NCBI RefSeq assembly: GCF_947498175.1
Contig: NZ_CANMJB010000002.1
Location: forward strand, 310,001 to 374,000
Reading direction: 5' to 3'
Source of the DNA: an uncultured Algimonas sp.
GTDB taxonomy: Bacteria > Pseudomonadota > Alphaproteobacteria > Caulobacterales > Maricaulaceae
Length of the DNA stretch: 64,000 nucleotides
Shown: positions 38,172 to 47,700 of the stretch, piece after piece
Position numbering within the stretch: the first letter of the stretch is position 1
Layout of the letters: the number at the start of each line of letters is the position of its first letter
Made by a program: the position numbers and the translations under genes
The notes under the pieces: model-generated
What the model was told of the DNA's origin: nothing
Databases searched by the model: none
The model's input: only the letters and a program-made list of their open reading frames with translations

Positions 38172-39290
38172 TCATCCCGCGCGTCCGACGCGTCCGTCCG
38201 GCTCCACCAGGATGTCGGCATTCAATTCCATTTCGAGCAGCGCCGCCGCGGCGAGGCCGACCGGCACGCCCGACGCGCGGATCAGGTCGTCGCGATGGGT
38301 CGGCGTGAACGACAAGGCGCGGCTCAGTTTGTCCTTGGCCCTTGCCATTTCCGCCGCCTGCCTGTCCGGGTCGAAACCGGGCGCGTCGAACCCGCCCGCC
38401 GGGTCGAACAGGCTGGACGGCACGGCGTCGCGACGCGCCCCTTCCAGACAATCCATGACGTCCTGCGCCGTCTCGACCAGGGCGGCGCCCTGCCGGATCA
38501 GGCGGTTGCAGCCCTTTGTGCGCGGGTCCAGCGGACTGCCCGGCGCGGCCATGACCTCGCGGTTCTGCTCCAGCGCGTAGCGTGCCGTGATCAGCGTGCC
38601 GGAGCGCTCCGCCGCCTCGACCACGACGACGCCGAGCGACAATCCGGAGATCAGGCGGTTGCGCCGCGGGAAGTCCCGCGCCGTGGCGCGGTAGCCCAGC
38701 GGCGATTCGGAGACGAGCAGCCCGCGCTCGCGCATGGCCAGATGCAACTCCGTGTTCTGGCGCGGATAGATGTGGTCCACACCGCCGCCCAGCACGCCGA
38801 CCGTGCCGGTCTCCAGCGCCGCCGCATGGGCGGCCGCATCGATGCCGCGCGCCAGCCCGGAGACGATGGTGAAGCCCGCCTCGCCCAGCTCTCCGGCCAG
38901 CGTGGCGGCGAATTTCTGCCCGATGGCGGACGCGTTGCGCGACCCGACCATGGCGACGCAGGGCCGGGTCGCCAGACTCGGATCGCCCCAGACGCTGATC
39001 AGCGGCGGGACGGGGTCGAGCGCGCGCAGCAGGTCGGGATAGTCCGGTTCCACCGCGCAGAGGATGCGTACGCCCGCCTGCTCGCTCGCCTCCATCTCGG
39101 CTTCGACCTGTTCGGGGGAAGGCGGGCAGATGTCCTTCTTGCGGATCAGGCCGGGCAGAGCGTCCAGCGCGTCGCGTGCCGATCCGAAACGCTGCATCAG
39201 GCCCCAGAAGGCGACAGGGCCGACCGTGCGCGTGCGGTAGAGCCGCAACCAGTCGCGCCGCTCCGCGAAACTCAGTTCATGCGTCTGCAT
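38172..39290 (-). CDS. dprA: DNA-processing protein DprA
   Basis: DprA loads RecA on incoming single-stranded DNA. The 372 residues have an N-terminal SAM-like helical domain, a central Rossmann fold with AMVGSRNASAIGQKFAATLA, IVSGLARGIDAAAHAAAL, TVGVLGGGVDHIYPRQN, SESPLGYRATARDFPRRNR and VVVEAAERSGTLITARYALE, then a C-terminal winged-helix (DLIRASGVPVGLAAAALLEME). Length is normal. It is downstream of plsY by 10 bases, in the usual alphaproteobacterial order. Confidence 0.96.
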   Translation of the reverse strand: MQTHELSFAERRDWLRLYRTRTVGPVAFWGLMQRFGSARDALDALPGLIRKKDICPPSPEQVEAEMEASEQAGVRILCAVEPDYPDLLRALDPVPPLISVWGDPSLATRPCVAMVGSRNASAIGQKFAATLAGELGEAGFTIVSGLARGIDAAAHAAALETGTVGVLGGGVDHIYPRQNTELHLAMRERGLLVSESPLGYRATARDFPRRNRLISGLSLGVVVVEAAERSGTLITARYALEQNREVMAAPGSPLDPRTKGCNRLIRQGAALVETAQDVMDCLEGARRDAVPSSLFDPAGGFDAPGFDPDRQAAEMARAKDKLSRALSFTPTHRDDLIRASGVPVGLAAAALLEMELNADILVEPDGRVGRAG

Positions 39291-39300
39291 CGCGCGGCGG

Positions 39301-39885
39301 TCAGGCTTTCCGGCCGATGCGCGACTCGGTCCCGGCGCGCAGACGGCCGATATTCTCTCGATGGCGCCAGACGATCAGCACCGTCATGAAGGCGATCATC
39401 GCCGTGACGGGCCACGGGAAGAACAGCAGCGACACGGCCGTGGAAAACAGCGCTGCGCAAAGCGCCGCCGCCGAACTGTAGCGCGTGGTGAAAGCCACCA
39501 GCAGCCAGGTTCCCGCCGCGACCAGCCCGATCGGCCAGACCAGGCCCAGCAGCGCGCCGAAGAAAGTCGCCACGCCCTTGCCGCCCTTGAAGCGCAGCCA
39601 GACCGGATAGCAGTGTCCGAGCAGCGCCGCCGCGGCCGCGACGAGGTGAAAAGGCGCGCCGAACAGCGCCATCGCCAACCAGCCCGCTCCCGCCGCCTTG
39701 CCGGCATCGAGAAGCAGCGTCAGCGCGGCGATGCCCTTGTTGCCGGTGCGCAACACATTGGTCGCCCCGATGTTTCCCGAGCCGATTTCGCGTATGTCAG
39801 GACCGCCGGTCGCGCGGGTGAGCAACAGGCCGAACGGGACCGAGCCGAGCAGATAGCCAAGAAGAAGGGCGAGGGCAAAGTCCAT
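39301..39885 (-). CDS. plsY: Glycerol-3-phosphate acyltransferase PlsY
   Basis: PlsY transfers the acyl group of acyl-phosphate to glycerol-3-phosphate, starting phospholipid synthesis. The 194-residue membrane protein has about five helices and the three motifs: GSVPFGLLLTR, REIGSGNIGATNVLRTGNK and HCYPVWLRFKGGKGVATFFG. The ATG at 39885 is the family start; the frame runs further upstream but is not used. pyrC, often upstream in relatives, is absent here and replaced by tRNA-Cys. Confidence 0.96.
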   Translation of the reverse strand: MDFALALLLGYLLGSVPFGLLLTRATGGPDIREIGSGNIGATNVLRTGNKGIAALTLLLDAGKAAGAGWLAMALFGAPFHLVAAAAALLGHCYPVWLRFKGGKGVATFFGALLGLVWPIGLVAAGTWLLVAFTTRYSSAAALCAALFSTAVSLLFFPWPVTAMIAFMTVLIVWRHRENIGRLRAGTESRIGRKA

Positions 39886-39999
39886 GCGGGCGGTGTAGCG
39901 GCGTGGGTGGGGAAGGGGAAGGGCGCGCTTGGCGCGGAATCCTGTCATGTCTGTGACGGGCGGGAAAGCTCCGGTGGTGATCGGGAGCCTTGTCTGGCT

Positions 40000-40073
40000 T
40001 GGAGGTACCACCCGGAATCGAACCGGGGTTCACGGATTTGCAATCCGGTGCGTCACCACTCCGCCATGGTACC
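40000..40073 (-). tRNA. tRNA-Cys (GCA)
   Basis: On the minus strand the gene starts GGTACCA, has D-arm TGGCGGAGTGG, anticodon loop with GCA (ATTGCAA between GGATT/AATCC-type arms), T-arm CCCGGTTCGATTCCGGG, and acceptor TGGTACC with discriminator T and encoded CCA. A GCA anticodon reads Cys codons. Confidence 0.96.
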
Positions 40074-40221
40074 GTCCAAGCGAACGCGCCTCTATCAATA
40101 GGAGGGGCGGTTGCGCAATGGGGAATGTCGGCGCGACCCTGCCGTAAAATCGTTTCGGCGTCGATCCGCGCATGGCGGTCTTGCGCGCAACGACCGTTGC
40201 GGGGCGCGCACAGCAGGAGTA

Positions 40222-40257
40222 GGGGTCGGGCCGACGCGCGCCATCCGCGCCGACCCC
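40222..40257. repeat. Hairpin upstream of the methyltransferase gene
   Basis: GGGGTCGG and CCGACCCC pair perfectly across a G+C-rich loop, 21 bases before the start codon at 40279. Without a T-tract it is not a normal terminator; it may affect translation initiation or form the 3' side of another structure. Confidence 0.5.
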
Positions 40258-40278
40258 GATGCCAGAGGACCGCCTTCC

Positions 40279-40938
40279 ATGCCCCAATTCGATTTCGGCG
40301 CCGCGCGCGAAACGATGGTCGAAAGCCAGATCCGCACCGCGGATGTCACGGACCTGAATTTGCTGGTCGCCTTTCGCCGCACGCCGCGCGAAGCCTTCGT
40401 GCCGGCCTCCAAGATGGCGCTGGCTTATGGCGACGCCGTGCTGGATTACGGCGAAGGGCGCGCTTTGCTGCGCCCGCGCGACTTCGCCAAGCTGGTGCAG
40501 GCGGCCGAGATCGAACGCGACGAGGTCGTGCTCGATCTCGCCTGCGCCCGCGGCTATTCGACCGCCATCCTGGCGCAGATCGCCGAAACGGTCGTCGGGC
40601 TGGAAACGGATGACGAAACGGTGGACCGCGCGACCGGCCTGCTGACCGATCTGGGTGTGCTGAATGCCGCCATCGTCAAGGGCGACCTGAAACGCGGCGC
40701 GCCGGAACACGGCCCGTTCGACGTGATCGTCGTCGGCGGTGCGGTGGCCGACGTTCCGCAAAGCTGGTTCGACCAGCTGGCCGATGGCGGGCGTCTGGCG
40801 GTGATCGTCCGGTCGGGGCCTGTGGGCCGCGCCACCCTGTTCACCAAATCCGGCCAGGCGATCGGCAACCGGATCGAATTCGACGCTCATGCGCCTTTCC
40901 TGCCCGGTTTCGAGCCGGCGCGGAGCTTCGCCCTGTAG
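40279..40938 (+). CDS. Protein-L-isoaspartate O-methyltransferase family protein
   Basis: The 219-residue protein has MVESQIRTADVTDLNLLVAF, TPREAFVPASKMALAYGDAV, the SAM-binding LDLACARGYSTAILAQIA and VDRATGLLTDLGV, typical of the Pcm-like proteins placed upstream of tolC in Caulobacter relatives. Classic Pcm repairs isoaspartyl residues; this group is shorter at the SAM motif (LACARG in place of VGTGSG), so the activity may differ. The start has GAGGA nine bases upstream. The gap to tolC is 27 bases, so they are likely co-transcribed. Confidence 0.85.
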   Translation: MPQFDFGAARETMVESQIRTADVTDLNLLVAFRRTPREAFVPASKMALAYGDAVLDYGEGRALLRPRDFAKLVQAAEIERDEVVLDLACARGYSTAILAQIAETVVGLETDDETVDRATGLLTDLGVLNAAIVKGDLKRGAPEHGPFDVIVVGGAVADVPQSWFDQLADGGRLAVIVRSGPVGRATLFTKSGQAIGNRIEFDAHAPFLPGFEPARSFAL

Positions 40939-40965
40939 CACCGGGCGCGGGGGAGAAAGCCACGC

Positions 40966-42549
40966 ATGACCTTGATGCCCAAATCCAGCCGCGCCTCTGC
41001 CGCCGCGGTCTGTGCCGCCCTGCTATGGAGCGCGGGCGCGACCCTTGCCGCTGCGCAGACCCAAACCGTGCCGCAAACCCAAACCCAATCCCAAATCCTG
41101 CCGCAGGTTTTGCCGCCCGAGGCGGGCGATACGCTGCAAAGCGTGCTGGCCAGCGTCTATCGCGGCAATCCGCAGCTGCTGGCCGAACGGGCGCGCTTGC
41201 GCGAGGTGGACGAAAACTACGTCCAGGCCCGCGCCCAGGGCCGCCCCAATCTGAGCCTCAGCGGGTCGGCGTCGCTGCAAGCGGATAAAGGCGTCGAAGG
41301 CGACACACCCAACCCGTTCAATCCGAACCAGGGCGAATGGGTCGGCACGGAACCGCGCTCGGCGCAGTTCAACGTGTTGCAGCCGATCTATCAGGGCGGC
41401 CGGGTCAAGGCGTTGAAACGCCAAGCCAAGGCCGGCATCCTGGCGGCCCGCGCCGGGCTGGACGGGGCGGAGAACAACGTCTTCCTGTCCGCCGCCCAGG
41501 CCTATGTGGATGTGTTGCGCGACGAGGAAGCGGCCCGCATCCGGCGCAACAATGTCCGCGTGCTGACACGCCAGCTCTCGGCCGCCGATGCGCGCTTCGA
41601 AGTCGGCGAAGGCACGCGCACCGATACCGCCCAGTCCCAGTCGCGCCTGGCCGCCGCCGAAGCCGGTCTGGCCCAGGCCGACGCCCAGCTGGAAACGAGC
41701 CGGGCGCGCTTCGTGCGCCTAGTCGGACGCATGCCGAACCGGCTGCAGCCTGTGCCGGAGGTCGCCCTGCCGGGGTCGCTGGAAGCGGCGACGGTCCTGG
41801 CGCTGGCCAACAATCCGCAGCTCCTGGCGGCCTACTATAACGAGTTGAGCGGCGAGGCGGCGATCGACGTCGCCAAGGCGGCGGGACGGCCGACGGTCAA
41901 CCTGCAGGGATCGGTCGGCCGGTCGCGCGGGTCGCTGCTCGGCTTTTCCGACGGCGACCAGGCCATCCTGGGCGCGCAGCTCAGCGTGCCGATCTTCAGC
42001 GGCGGTGCGAACGCATCGCGCGTGCGTCAGGCCCGCCACGCCCGGACACGGCTGGGGTTCGAAGCGCGCGACACGGAACGCGCCGTCCACGAAGCCGTGG
42101 CGCAGGTCTGGGCGCAGCTGGAAGCGTCGCGCCGGATCGTGGAAGCCGGGCGCCGCCAGGTCGCCGCGGCCGAGACCGCGTTCGAAGGGGTGGAACTGGA
42201 ACAGCAGGTCGGCACGCGCACGCAGCTGGACGTGCTGGATGCGGAGCAGGAGACGCTGGACGCGCGCCTGACCTTGATCGATGCCCAACGCGGCTTCGAC
42301 ACCGCCGCTTTCCAGTTGCTCGCCACGATCGGCGTGTTCGATGTGGACGGGCTGAACCTGCCGGTCGCGGAGTACGATCCCGACATCCATCTGGCGGTGG
42401 CCGTCGATGACGGTCTGAAGCGCGTCGCGGACCGGATCCTGCCCGAAAGGCTGGGCGGCGGCACGACGATCGCCGGCGACCTGCGCGCGATCGAAGCCGG
42501 GATCGCCGCTCCCGCCGACGAACCCGTCATCCTGATCGAGACCCCCTGA
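40966..42549 (+). CDS. tolC: TolC-family outer-membrane efflux/secretion protein
   Basis: The 527 residues have a signal peptide (ending AAAQ), a Gln/Thr-rich stretch, and the duplicated TolC repeat: NPQLLAERARLREVDENYVQARAQGRPNLSLSG and the matching second half NPQLLAAYYNELSGEAAIDVAKAAGRPTVNL, each with the long coiled-coil helices (AEAGLAQADAQLETSRAR and following) and barrel strands. It forms the outer-membrane tunnel for type I secretion or RND efflux; no ABC transporter or fusion protein gene is close, so it may serve several systems. In Caulobacter the orthologous position holds RsaF. popZ follows after 319 bases. Confidence 0.94.
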   Translation: MTLMPKSSRASAAAVCAALLWSAGATLAAAQTQTVPQTQTQSQILPQVLPPEAGDTLQSVLASVYRGNPQLLAERARLREVDENYVQARAQGRPNLSLSGSASLQADKGVEGDTPNPFNPNQGEWVGTEPRSAQFNVLQPIYQGGRVKALKRQAKAGILAARAGLDGAENNVFLSAAQAYVDVLRDEEAARIRRNNVRVLTRQLSAADARFEVGEGTRTDTAQSQSRLAAAEAGLAQADAQLETSRARFVRLVGRMPNRLQPVPEVALPGSLEAATVLALANNPQLLAAYYNELSGEAAIDVAKAAGRPTVNLQGSVGRSRGSLLGFSDGDQAILGAQLSVPIFSGGANASRVRQARHARTRLGFEARDTERAVHEAVAQVWAQLEASRRIVEAGRRQVAAAETAFEGVELEQQVGTRTQLDVLDAEQETLDARLTLIDAQRGFDTAAFQLLATIGVFDVDGLNLPVAEYDPDIHLAVAVDDGLKRVADRILPERLGGGTTIAGDLRAIEAGIAAPADEPVILIETP

Positions 42550-42868
42550 CGGGCGGGCGGCCCGATCCGAATCAATCCGGCGTTGCATTCCGCAAGCGGA
42601 ACGTATCGCCTCCGGCCCGACAGGCGCTGAGCTAGACGGGACTCCCCGGGCAGCGTGGCGACGGTCAGGCGCGCGCTTTCAAAATATGACGCAAGCCATT
42701 ACAACTACAGTGTTTTGCCTAGGCCGTTTTCGCGGTTTCGTCCGGTTTCCATATCCGCGGTGGATTGTCCGCGCGCTCGCCTAGACAAGGGGCGAGCCTT
42801 CGCTTAACCCTCTGTTAAGTGTAACGGATCGCCGATCCGCGCACGATGATTGGGGATTTGAGAGTCAT
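42550..42868 (+). other. Intergenic region upstream of popZ
   Basis: The 319 bases have no gene. They contain a CtrA-type box at 42804–42818, about 50 bases before the popZ start, and an A+T-richer stretch near 42682–42715. No terminator hairpin was found for tolC. Confidence 0.5.
42804..42818. promoter_or_regulatory. CtrA binding site (TTAA-N7-TTAA)
   Basis: TTAA at 42804–42807 and TTAA at 42815–42818 are separated by exactly seven bases, and the left half is TTAACC, the classic CtrA consensus. It lies about 50 bases upstream of the popZ start. CtrA is the cell-cycle master regulator in this lineage; divK and pleD, its upstream controllers, are in the same window. Confidence 0.7.
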
Positions 42869-44530
42869 ATGTCGGAGCAGACACCGGATTCCAGCGCGAG
42901 TGCCGCCGAGAGCGACATCTTCGCCGACGGCGATACAGAGCCGAGCATGGAAGACATTCTGGCGTCGATTCGCAAGATCATCGCCGACGATGCCGATCCC
43001 GTCCCGATGGATGGACCGGGCGGGGCCTACGGTCCCATGGACGATCCCGCCGCCGTTCCGGCGCTGCCCCAAAGCGGGTCGGAGATGCGCGGGGCCGAGA
43101 TGGGCCCGTCTGGACGGGTCGTTTCGGGAGACGGCGATTTCGACATCGAGTCGCTGCTGACCGATTTCGACGTGATCGAGCCCGTGCCCGACGCGGCTGC
43201 GGTGGGCGAGGACGATCTCGCCATTCCGGCTCCCGATCCGGTCCTGTCCCCCGATCCGTCCTTGTCCGAAGTGTCCATGCCGGACATGTCCCTTCCTGGA
43301 ACTGCCGAGACTGAATATGCTGGCACCGGAAGTTCCGGCGCGGTTTCATCCACGGCGATGGACCGCGATGTCGGCGGCAGCGCCGAAGACGATATGGACC
43401 AGCTGATGAACGCCCTGATGATCGGGATGGACGAGGCGGACGACGCGCCCGTTCCGGACGGCCCGCTCGCCGCCGCCACGCTGAGTCCGGACGCCGGCCT
43501 GGATGAAGCGCCAGCCGCGCCGGTCGATGGTCCGATGTCCGAGACGGCCTCAAGTCAGACGGCCCAGATAGAGGATGCGGACGACATGGATCTGGTCCGC
43601 GCCCTGATGGAAGACCTGACCGACGCGGATGAGGGCGACACGGACATGGCCGCTGCGCCGGACGAGCTTTCGGCTCGGCCCGATCCGTCCCACTCCGGCT
43701 CCACGGTGCCGCAGGCGATCGCACAGCCCGATTCCGGTCGGGACACGGCGCCGGTCGATCCGCTCGACGCGATGGAAGAGGATATCTTCGACACCATCCT
43801 CGACATGACGACGGACGACGAAGCCCCGGCCCTCGACACGGACGGGCTCGCCATCCCGGATCCTGATCCGGAACCGGCTGCCATGCCGGACGAGGAGCCC
43901 GTCTCCGACACTCACTCAGGCGGACCGTCCCTGGCGGACATCGCCGCAGCGGCCGAAGCCGATGCGGTCGCGCCGTTCGCTCCGCCCGAGCCTGTGGACG
44001 ATGTCGAACCTGTGGGCGATACCGAGAGCGTGGACGATCCCGCGCCCGCCGCGTCGTCCGAAGACGGACTCGATGACGCACGATCCGACCACGACGCTCC
44101 CGGTGCCGACGGACCCGTCAATGATGCCGCCTTGCATGCGTTTTCCGACGCCGCTGCGCCGGCCAATCCCGAACCTGCCTTGCCGGCGCCCGCTCTCGTC
44201 ACGGCGCCCGCCCCTATGCCGACGACCCCAGCACCCGCTTCCGCCCCCTCTGCCTCTGCCCCGACCTCAATGGAGACTTCCATGCCGCGAGCCGTCCGCT
44301 CCGAAACCATTCTCGACGACGTGACCGAGGAGGCGACGATGACCGCGTTCGCCGAACTCAACCAGGTCGTGGAAGACAAGGCGATCCTGTCCGAACGCGG
44401 CCCGCGCGTCGGCGACCTGGTCCACGAAGCGCTCAAGCCGATGATCAAGGAATGGCTCGACGAAAACCTGCAAGGCATCGTCGAACGCGCCGTCGCCAAG
44501 GAAGTCAAACGCATCGCCAACGGGAAGTAG
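42869..44530 (+). CDS. popZ: Polar organising protein PopZ (DUF2497) with very long acidic linker
   Basis: PopZ forms polar condensates that anchor the chromosome origin and recruit DivK-pathway kinases. The N-terminal binding helix is present (SMEDILASIRKIIADD, about residues 26–41), and the C-terminal oligomerisation part begins near residue 475 (VRSETILDDVTEEATMTAFAELNQ…) and ends with GDLVHEALKPMIKEWLDENL and RAVAKEVKRIANGK. Between them lie about 430 residues of low-complexity Asp/Glu/Pro/Ala/Ser sequence. Caulobacter PopZ has about 177 residues with a linker below 100, so this one (553) is about three times longer. Such a linker sets condensate fluidity. The start has a GAG-type ribosome site; position between tolC and valS is conserved. 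Confidence 0.93.
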   Translation: MSEQTPDSSASAAESDIFADGDTEPSMEDILASIRKIIADDADPVPMDGPGGAYGPMDDPAAVPALPQSGSEMRGAEMGPSGRVVSGDGDFDIESLLTDFDVIEPVPDAAAVGEDDLAIPAPDPVLSPDPSLSEVSMPDMSLPGTAETEYAGTGSSGAVSSTAMDRDVGGSAEDDMDQLMNALMIGMDEADDAPVPDGPLAAATLSPDAGLDEAPAAPVDGPMSETASSQTAQIEDADDMDLVRALMEDLTDADEGDTDMAAAPDELSARPDPSHSGSTVPQAIAQPDSGRDTAPVDPLDAMEEDIFDTILDMTTDDEAPALDTDGLAIPDPDPEPAAMPDEEPVSDTHSGGPSLADIAAAAEADAVAPFAPPEPVDDVEPVGDTESVDDPAPAASSEDGLDDARSDHDAPGADGPVNDAALHAFSDAAAPANPEPALPAPALVTAPAPMPTTPAPASAPSASAPTSMETSMPRAVRSETILDDVTEEATMTAFAELNQVVEDKAILSERGPRVGDLVHEALKPMIKEWLDENLQGIVERAVAKEVKRIANGK

Positions 44531-44753
44531 CGGGCGATCCATCCGCGCCGAACCGCTTTAGCATCATCTTCCAACGCGTTGATGCGCAAGGCCTTCGGGT
44601 TTCATACCGGCAATCATATCCGCGCCGGGGCGAAACGGGGCCATAAACAGGGTGTCATCGCGAAAACCCCTTCACGCCGACCCGTCTTGGTTCTTCCGTC
44701 CGGCCCGCGATTGACGCTTCGCCGGACGCCGCGCTAAGGCTTGACCCGTCCTT

Positions 44754-44790
44754 CCCGCCCGTCTCCCGCAGAGGCGGGCCTTTTGTTTTG
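44754..44790 (+). terminator. Terminator-like hairpin directly before valS
   Basis: CCCGCC (44754–44759) pairs with GGCGGG (44773–44778), with extra pairing in the loop (GTCTC/GAG), followed by CCTTTTGTTTTG. It ends nine bases before the valS ATG. It may end the popZ transcript, or act as an attenuator in the valS leader. Confidence 0.7.
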
Positions 44791-44798
44791 AGCCCCCC

Positions 44799-47700
44799 AT
44801 GTCCGACCCGACACCCGAACACCCAGACGCTCCGCCGCCCGGACCGCTCCCCCCCGGAACGCTCCCCCCCGGCACGTTGCCCAAGCATTTCGACCCGACC
44901 GAAGCGGAAGGTCGCCTCTACGCGGCGTGGGAGGCGGCGGACTGTTTCCGGCCGGACATGGACGAGGCCAAGCCGCCTTTCTCCATCGTCATCCCGCCGC
45001 CCAACGTCACGGGCAGCCTGCATATGGGTCACGCGGTCAACAACACGATCCAGGACATCCTGGCGCGCTTCCACCGCATGCGCGGCTACGACGTGCTGTG
45101 GCAGCCCGGCACCGACCATGCCGGGATCGCAACCCAGATGGTGGTGGAGCGAAAGCTGGCCGAGGAACAGCGCCCGCGCTCTTCCATGAGCCGTGAGGAT
45201 TTCCTGGACGAGGTCTGGGCCTGGAAGCGCGAGAGCGGCGGCATCATCACCGAACAGCTCCGCCGTCTGGGCGCGAGCTGCGACTGGAGCCGGGAGAAAT
45301 TCACGCTGGGCGATCCGGACGACCCAAGCGACAAGATGGCCGAGGCCGTCACCAAGGCGTTCGTGGAGATGTACGAAGCCGGTCTGATCTACCGCGACAA
45401 GCGGCTGGTGAACTGGGACCCGCATTTCCAAACCGCGATCTCTGACCTCGAAGTCGAGAACCGCGACATGGACGGCCATATGTGGCACTTCAAATATCCG
45501 CTGGAGGGCAGGGAGAGCTACACCTACATCGAAAAGGACGCGGACGGAAACGTCACGCTGAGCGAGGAGCGCGACTATATCTCCATCGCCACGACCCGGC
45601 CCGAAACCATGCTCGGCGACGGGGCTGTGGCAGTCCATCCGGACGATGACCGCTACGCGCCGATCGTGGGCAAAAAGGTGCGCCTGCCGCTCGCCGACCG
45701 GCTGATCCCGATCATCGCGGACGACTATCCGGACCCGGACTTCGGCTCCGGCGCGGTGAAGATCACCGGCGCGCACGACTTCAACGATCATGAGGTGGCG
45801 AAGCGGCACGACCTGCCCATGTATGCGCTGATGGGGACTAAGGGCGAGATGATCGCCAGCGACATCATGCCGGAAAAATATGTCGGGATGGACCGGTTCG
45901 AGGCGCGCAAGGCCGTCGTCGCCGACATCGACGCGGAAGGCTTGCTGATCAAGGTCGAGGACAAAAAGATCATGCAGCCCTTCGGCGACCGCTCCGGCGC
46001 AGTGATCGAGCCCATGCTGACGGACCAATGGTTCGTGGATGCGGAAAAGCTGGCGGGCGAGGCGATGGCGGCGGTGGCTCGAGGACATGCCTCTCCTCCC
46101 TCCGCTCATCCCGACGAAAGTCGGGATCCAGTCGACGGCGATGGCAAGCAGCCTAGATCCCGGATCAAGTCCGGGATGAGCGGAGGGAAGGGGGAAGGCA
46201 TCAAGCCAGCTCTGACTTCTTCCCGCTCAGGCCGACTTGATCGGCCTGCCCATCTCCCAACGACCGATGGTTCAGGTGATGGGTTCGCCCCCGAATCAAG
46301 TCCGGGGCAGGCTGTTCAAGTCGGCGAAGGCGGGAATGAGGGAAGCACCCGCTTCATCCCCGAAAACTGGAAGAAGACCTACGACCACTGGATGGAGAAC
46401 ATCCAGCCCTGGTGCATCTCCCGCCAGCTCTGGTGGGGGCATAGGATTCCGGCTTGGATTTTCGCTTCGTTGTCTGGTCCCGCAACCGAGACTGGATCAG
46501 AAGAACATAAAAGGATCATACTTGAACTAGATCAGCTTTACGATCTGCTTACAGCAACTCCATTTGTGGTTGGAGATGAAACAGAACTTGAGGTCAAGTT
46601 TCGAAAACATCTTGATGAGTTATCCATCATTTCAAAAGTTATTGATGTTAGTCTGAAGCAAGGGCCAACAGAAGTTGGTGTTTATACGTATTTAAAAGCA
46701 CAAATTCTTCTACGATCAGGAAGTCGATTTACATTTGATTACATTCGCGACCCCGACGTCCTTGACACCTGGTTCTCCTCCGGCCTCTGGCCCTTCTCGA
46801 CGCTTGGATGGCCGGACGAAACCGAATATCTCGAAAAGTTCTACCCCACCTCCGTCCTCGTCACGGCGTTCGACATCATCTTCTTCTGGGTGGCGCGGAT
46901 GATGATGCAGGGGTTGTACTTCATGGACGAGGTGCCGTTCCGCGACGTCTATATCCATGCGCTGGTGCTGGACGAGGCCGGCAAGAAGATGTCCAAATCG
47001 ATCGGCAACACGATCGATCCGCTCGACCTGATCGACGGCGTGTCGGTCGAGGAACTGGTTGAGAAACGCACGCGCGGGCTGAAGAACCCGGAGACCGCGC
47101 CGCAGGTCGCCAAGGCGACGCGCAAGGCCTATCCGGACGGGTTCGAGGCGTTCGGCGCGGATGCGCTGCGCTTCACCCTGGCGGCGATGGCGGGGCAGGG
47201 ACGCAACATCAAGCTCTCCGTGGATCGGGTGGCGGGCTACCGCAATTTCGGCACCAAGCTGTGGAACGCGGCACGTTTTGCGCAGATGAATGGCTGTCGC
47301 GGGGGTGGGGACTTCGACCCGGCGCGCGTCGAGTCCGCGCTCAATCGCTGGATTGTAGCCAAGACGGCTGAGGCGGCGGCGACGGCAACGGAATACATCA
47401 TCGCCTACCGATTTAACGATGCGGCGGACGCGGTCTACAGCTTCGTCTGGGGCACGGTTTGCGACTGGTATATCGAACTGGCCAAGCCGGACCTGAACGG
47501 CGCCGACCCGGAAGAGACGCAGGCGACGCTGGGCTGGGTGCTGGACCAGAGCTTCAAGCTGCTCCACCCCTTCATGCCGTTCATCACGGAAGAACTGTGG
47601 GCGCAGACGGGGGATCGTGACGGCTTCCTGATGCTGAGCGACTGGCCGGAGATCGAGCCTTTGGAAGTGGGCGACGACATCGACTGGCTGATCCGGCTGA

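Noticed and set aside
44582-44737. 51-codon frame upstream of valS as leader peptide of an attenuator
   Set aside because: Only a few Val codons, no cluster, and Arg/Lys-rich composition; a Val-sensing leader would have several in a row.
44655-46109. Minus-strand frame of 484 codons opposite the valS start
   Set aside because: It is a shadow of valS; the product has no recognisable motif and would remove the valS leader.
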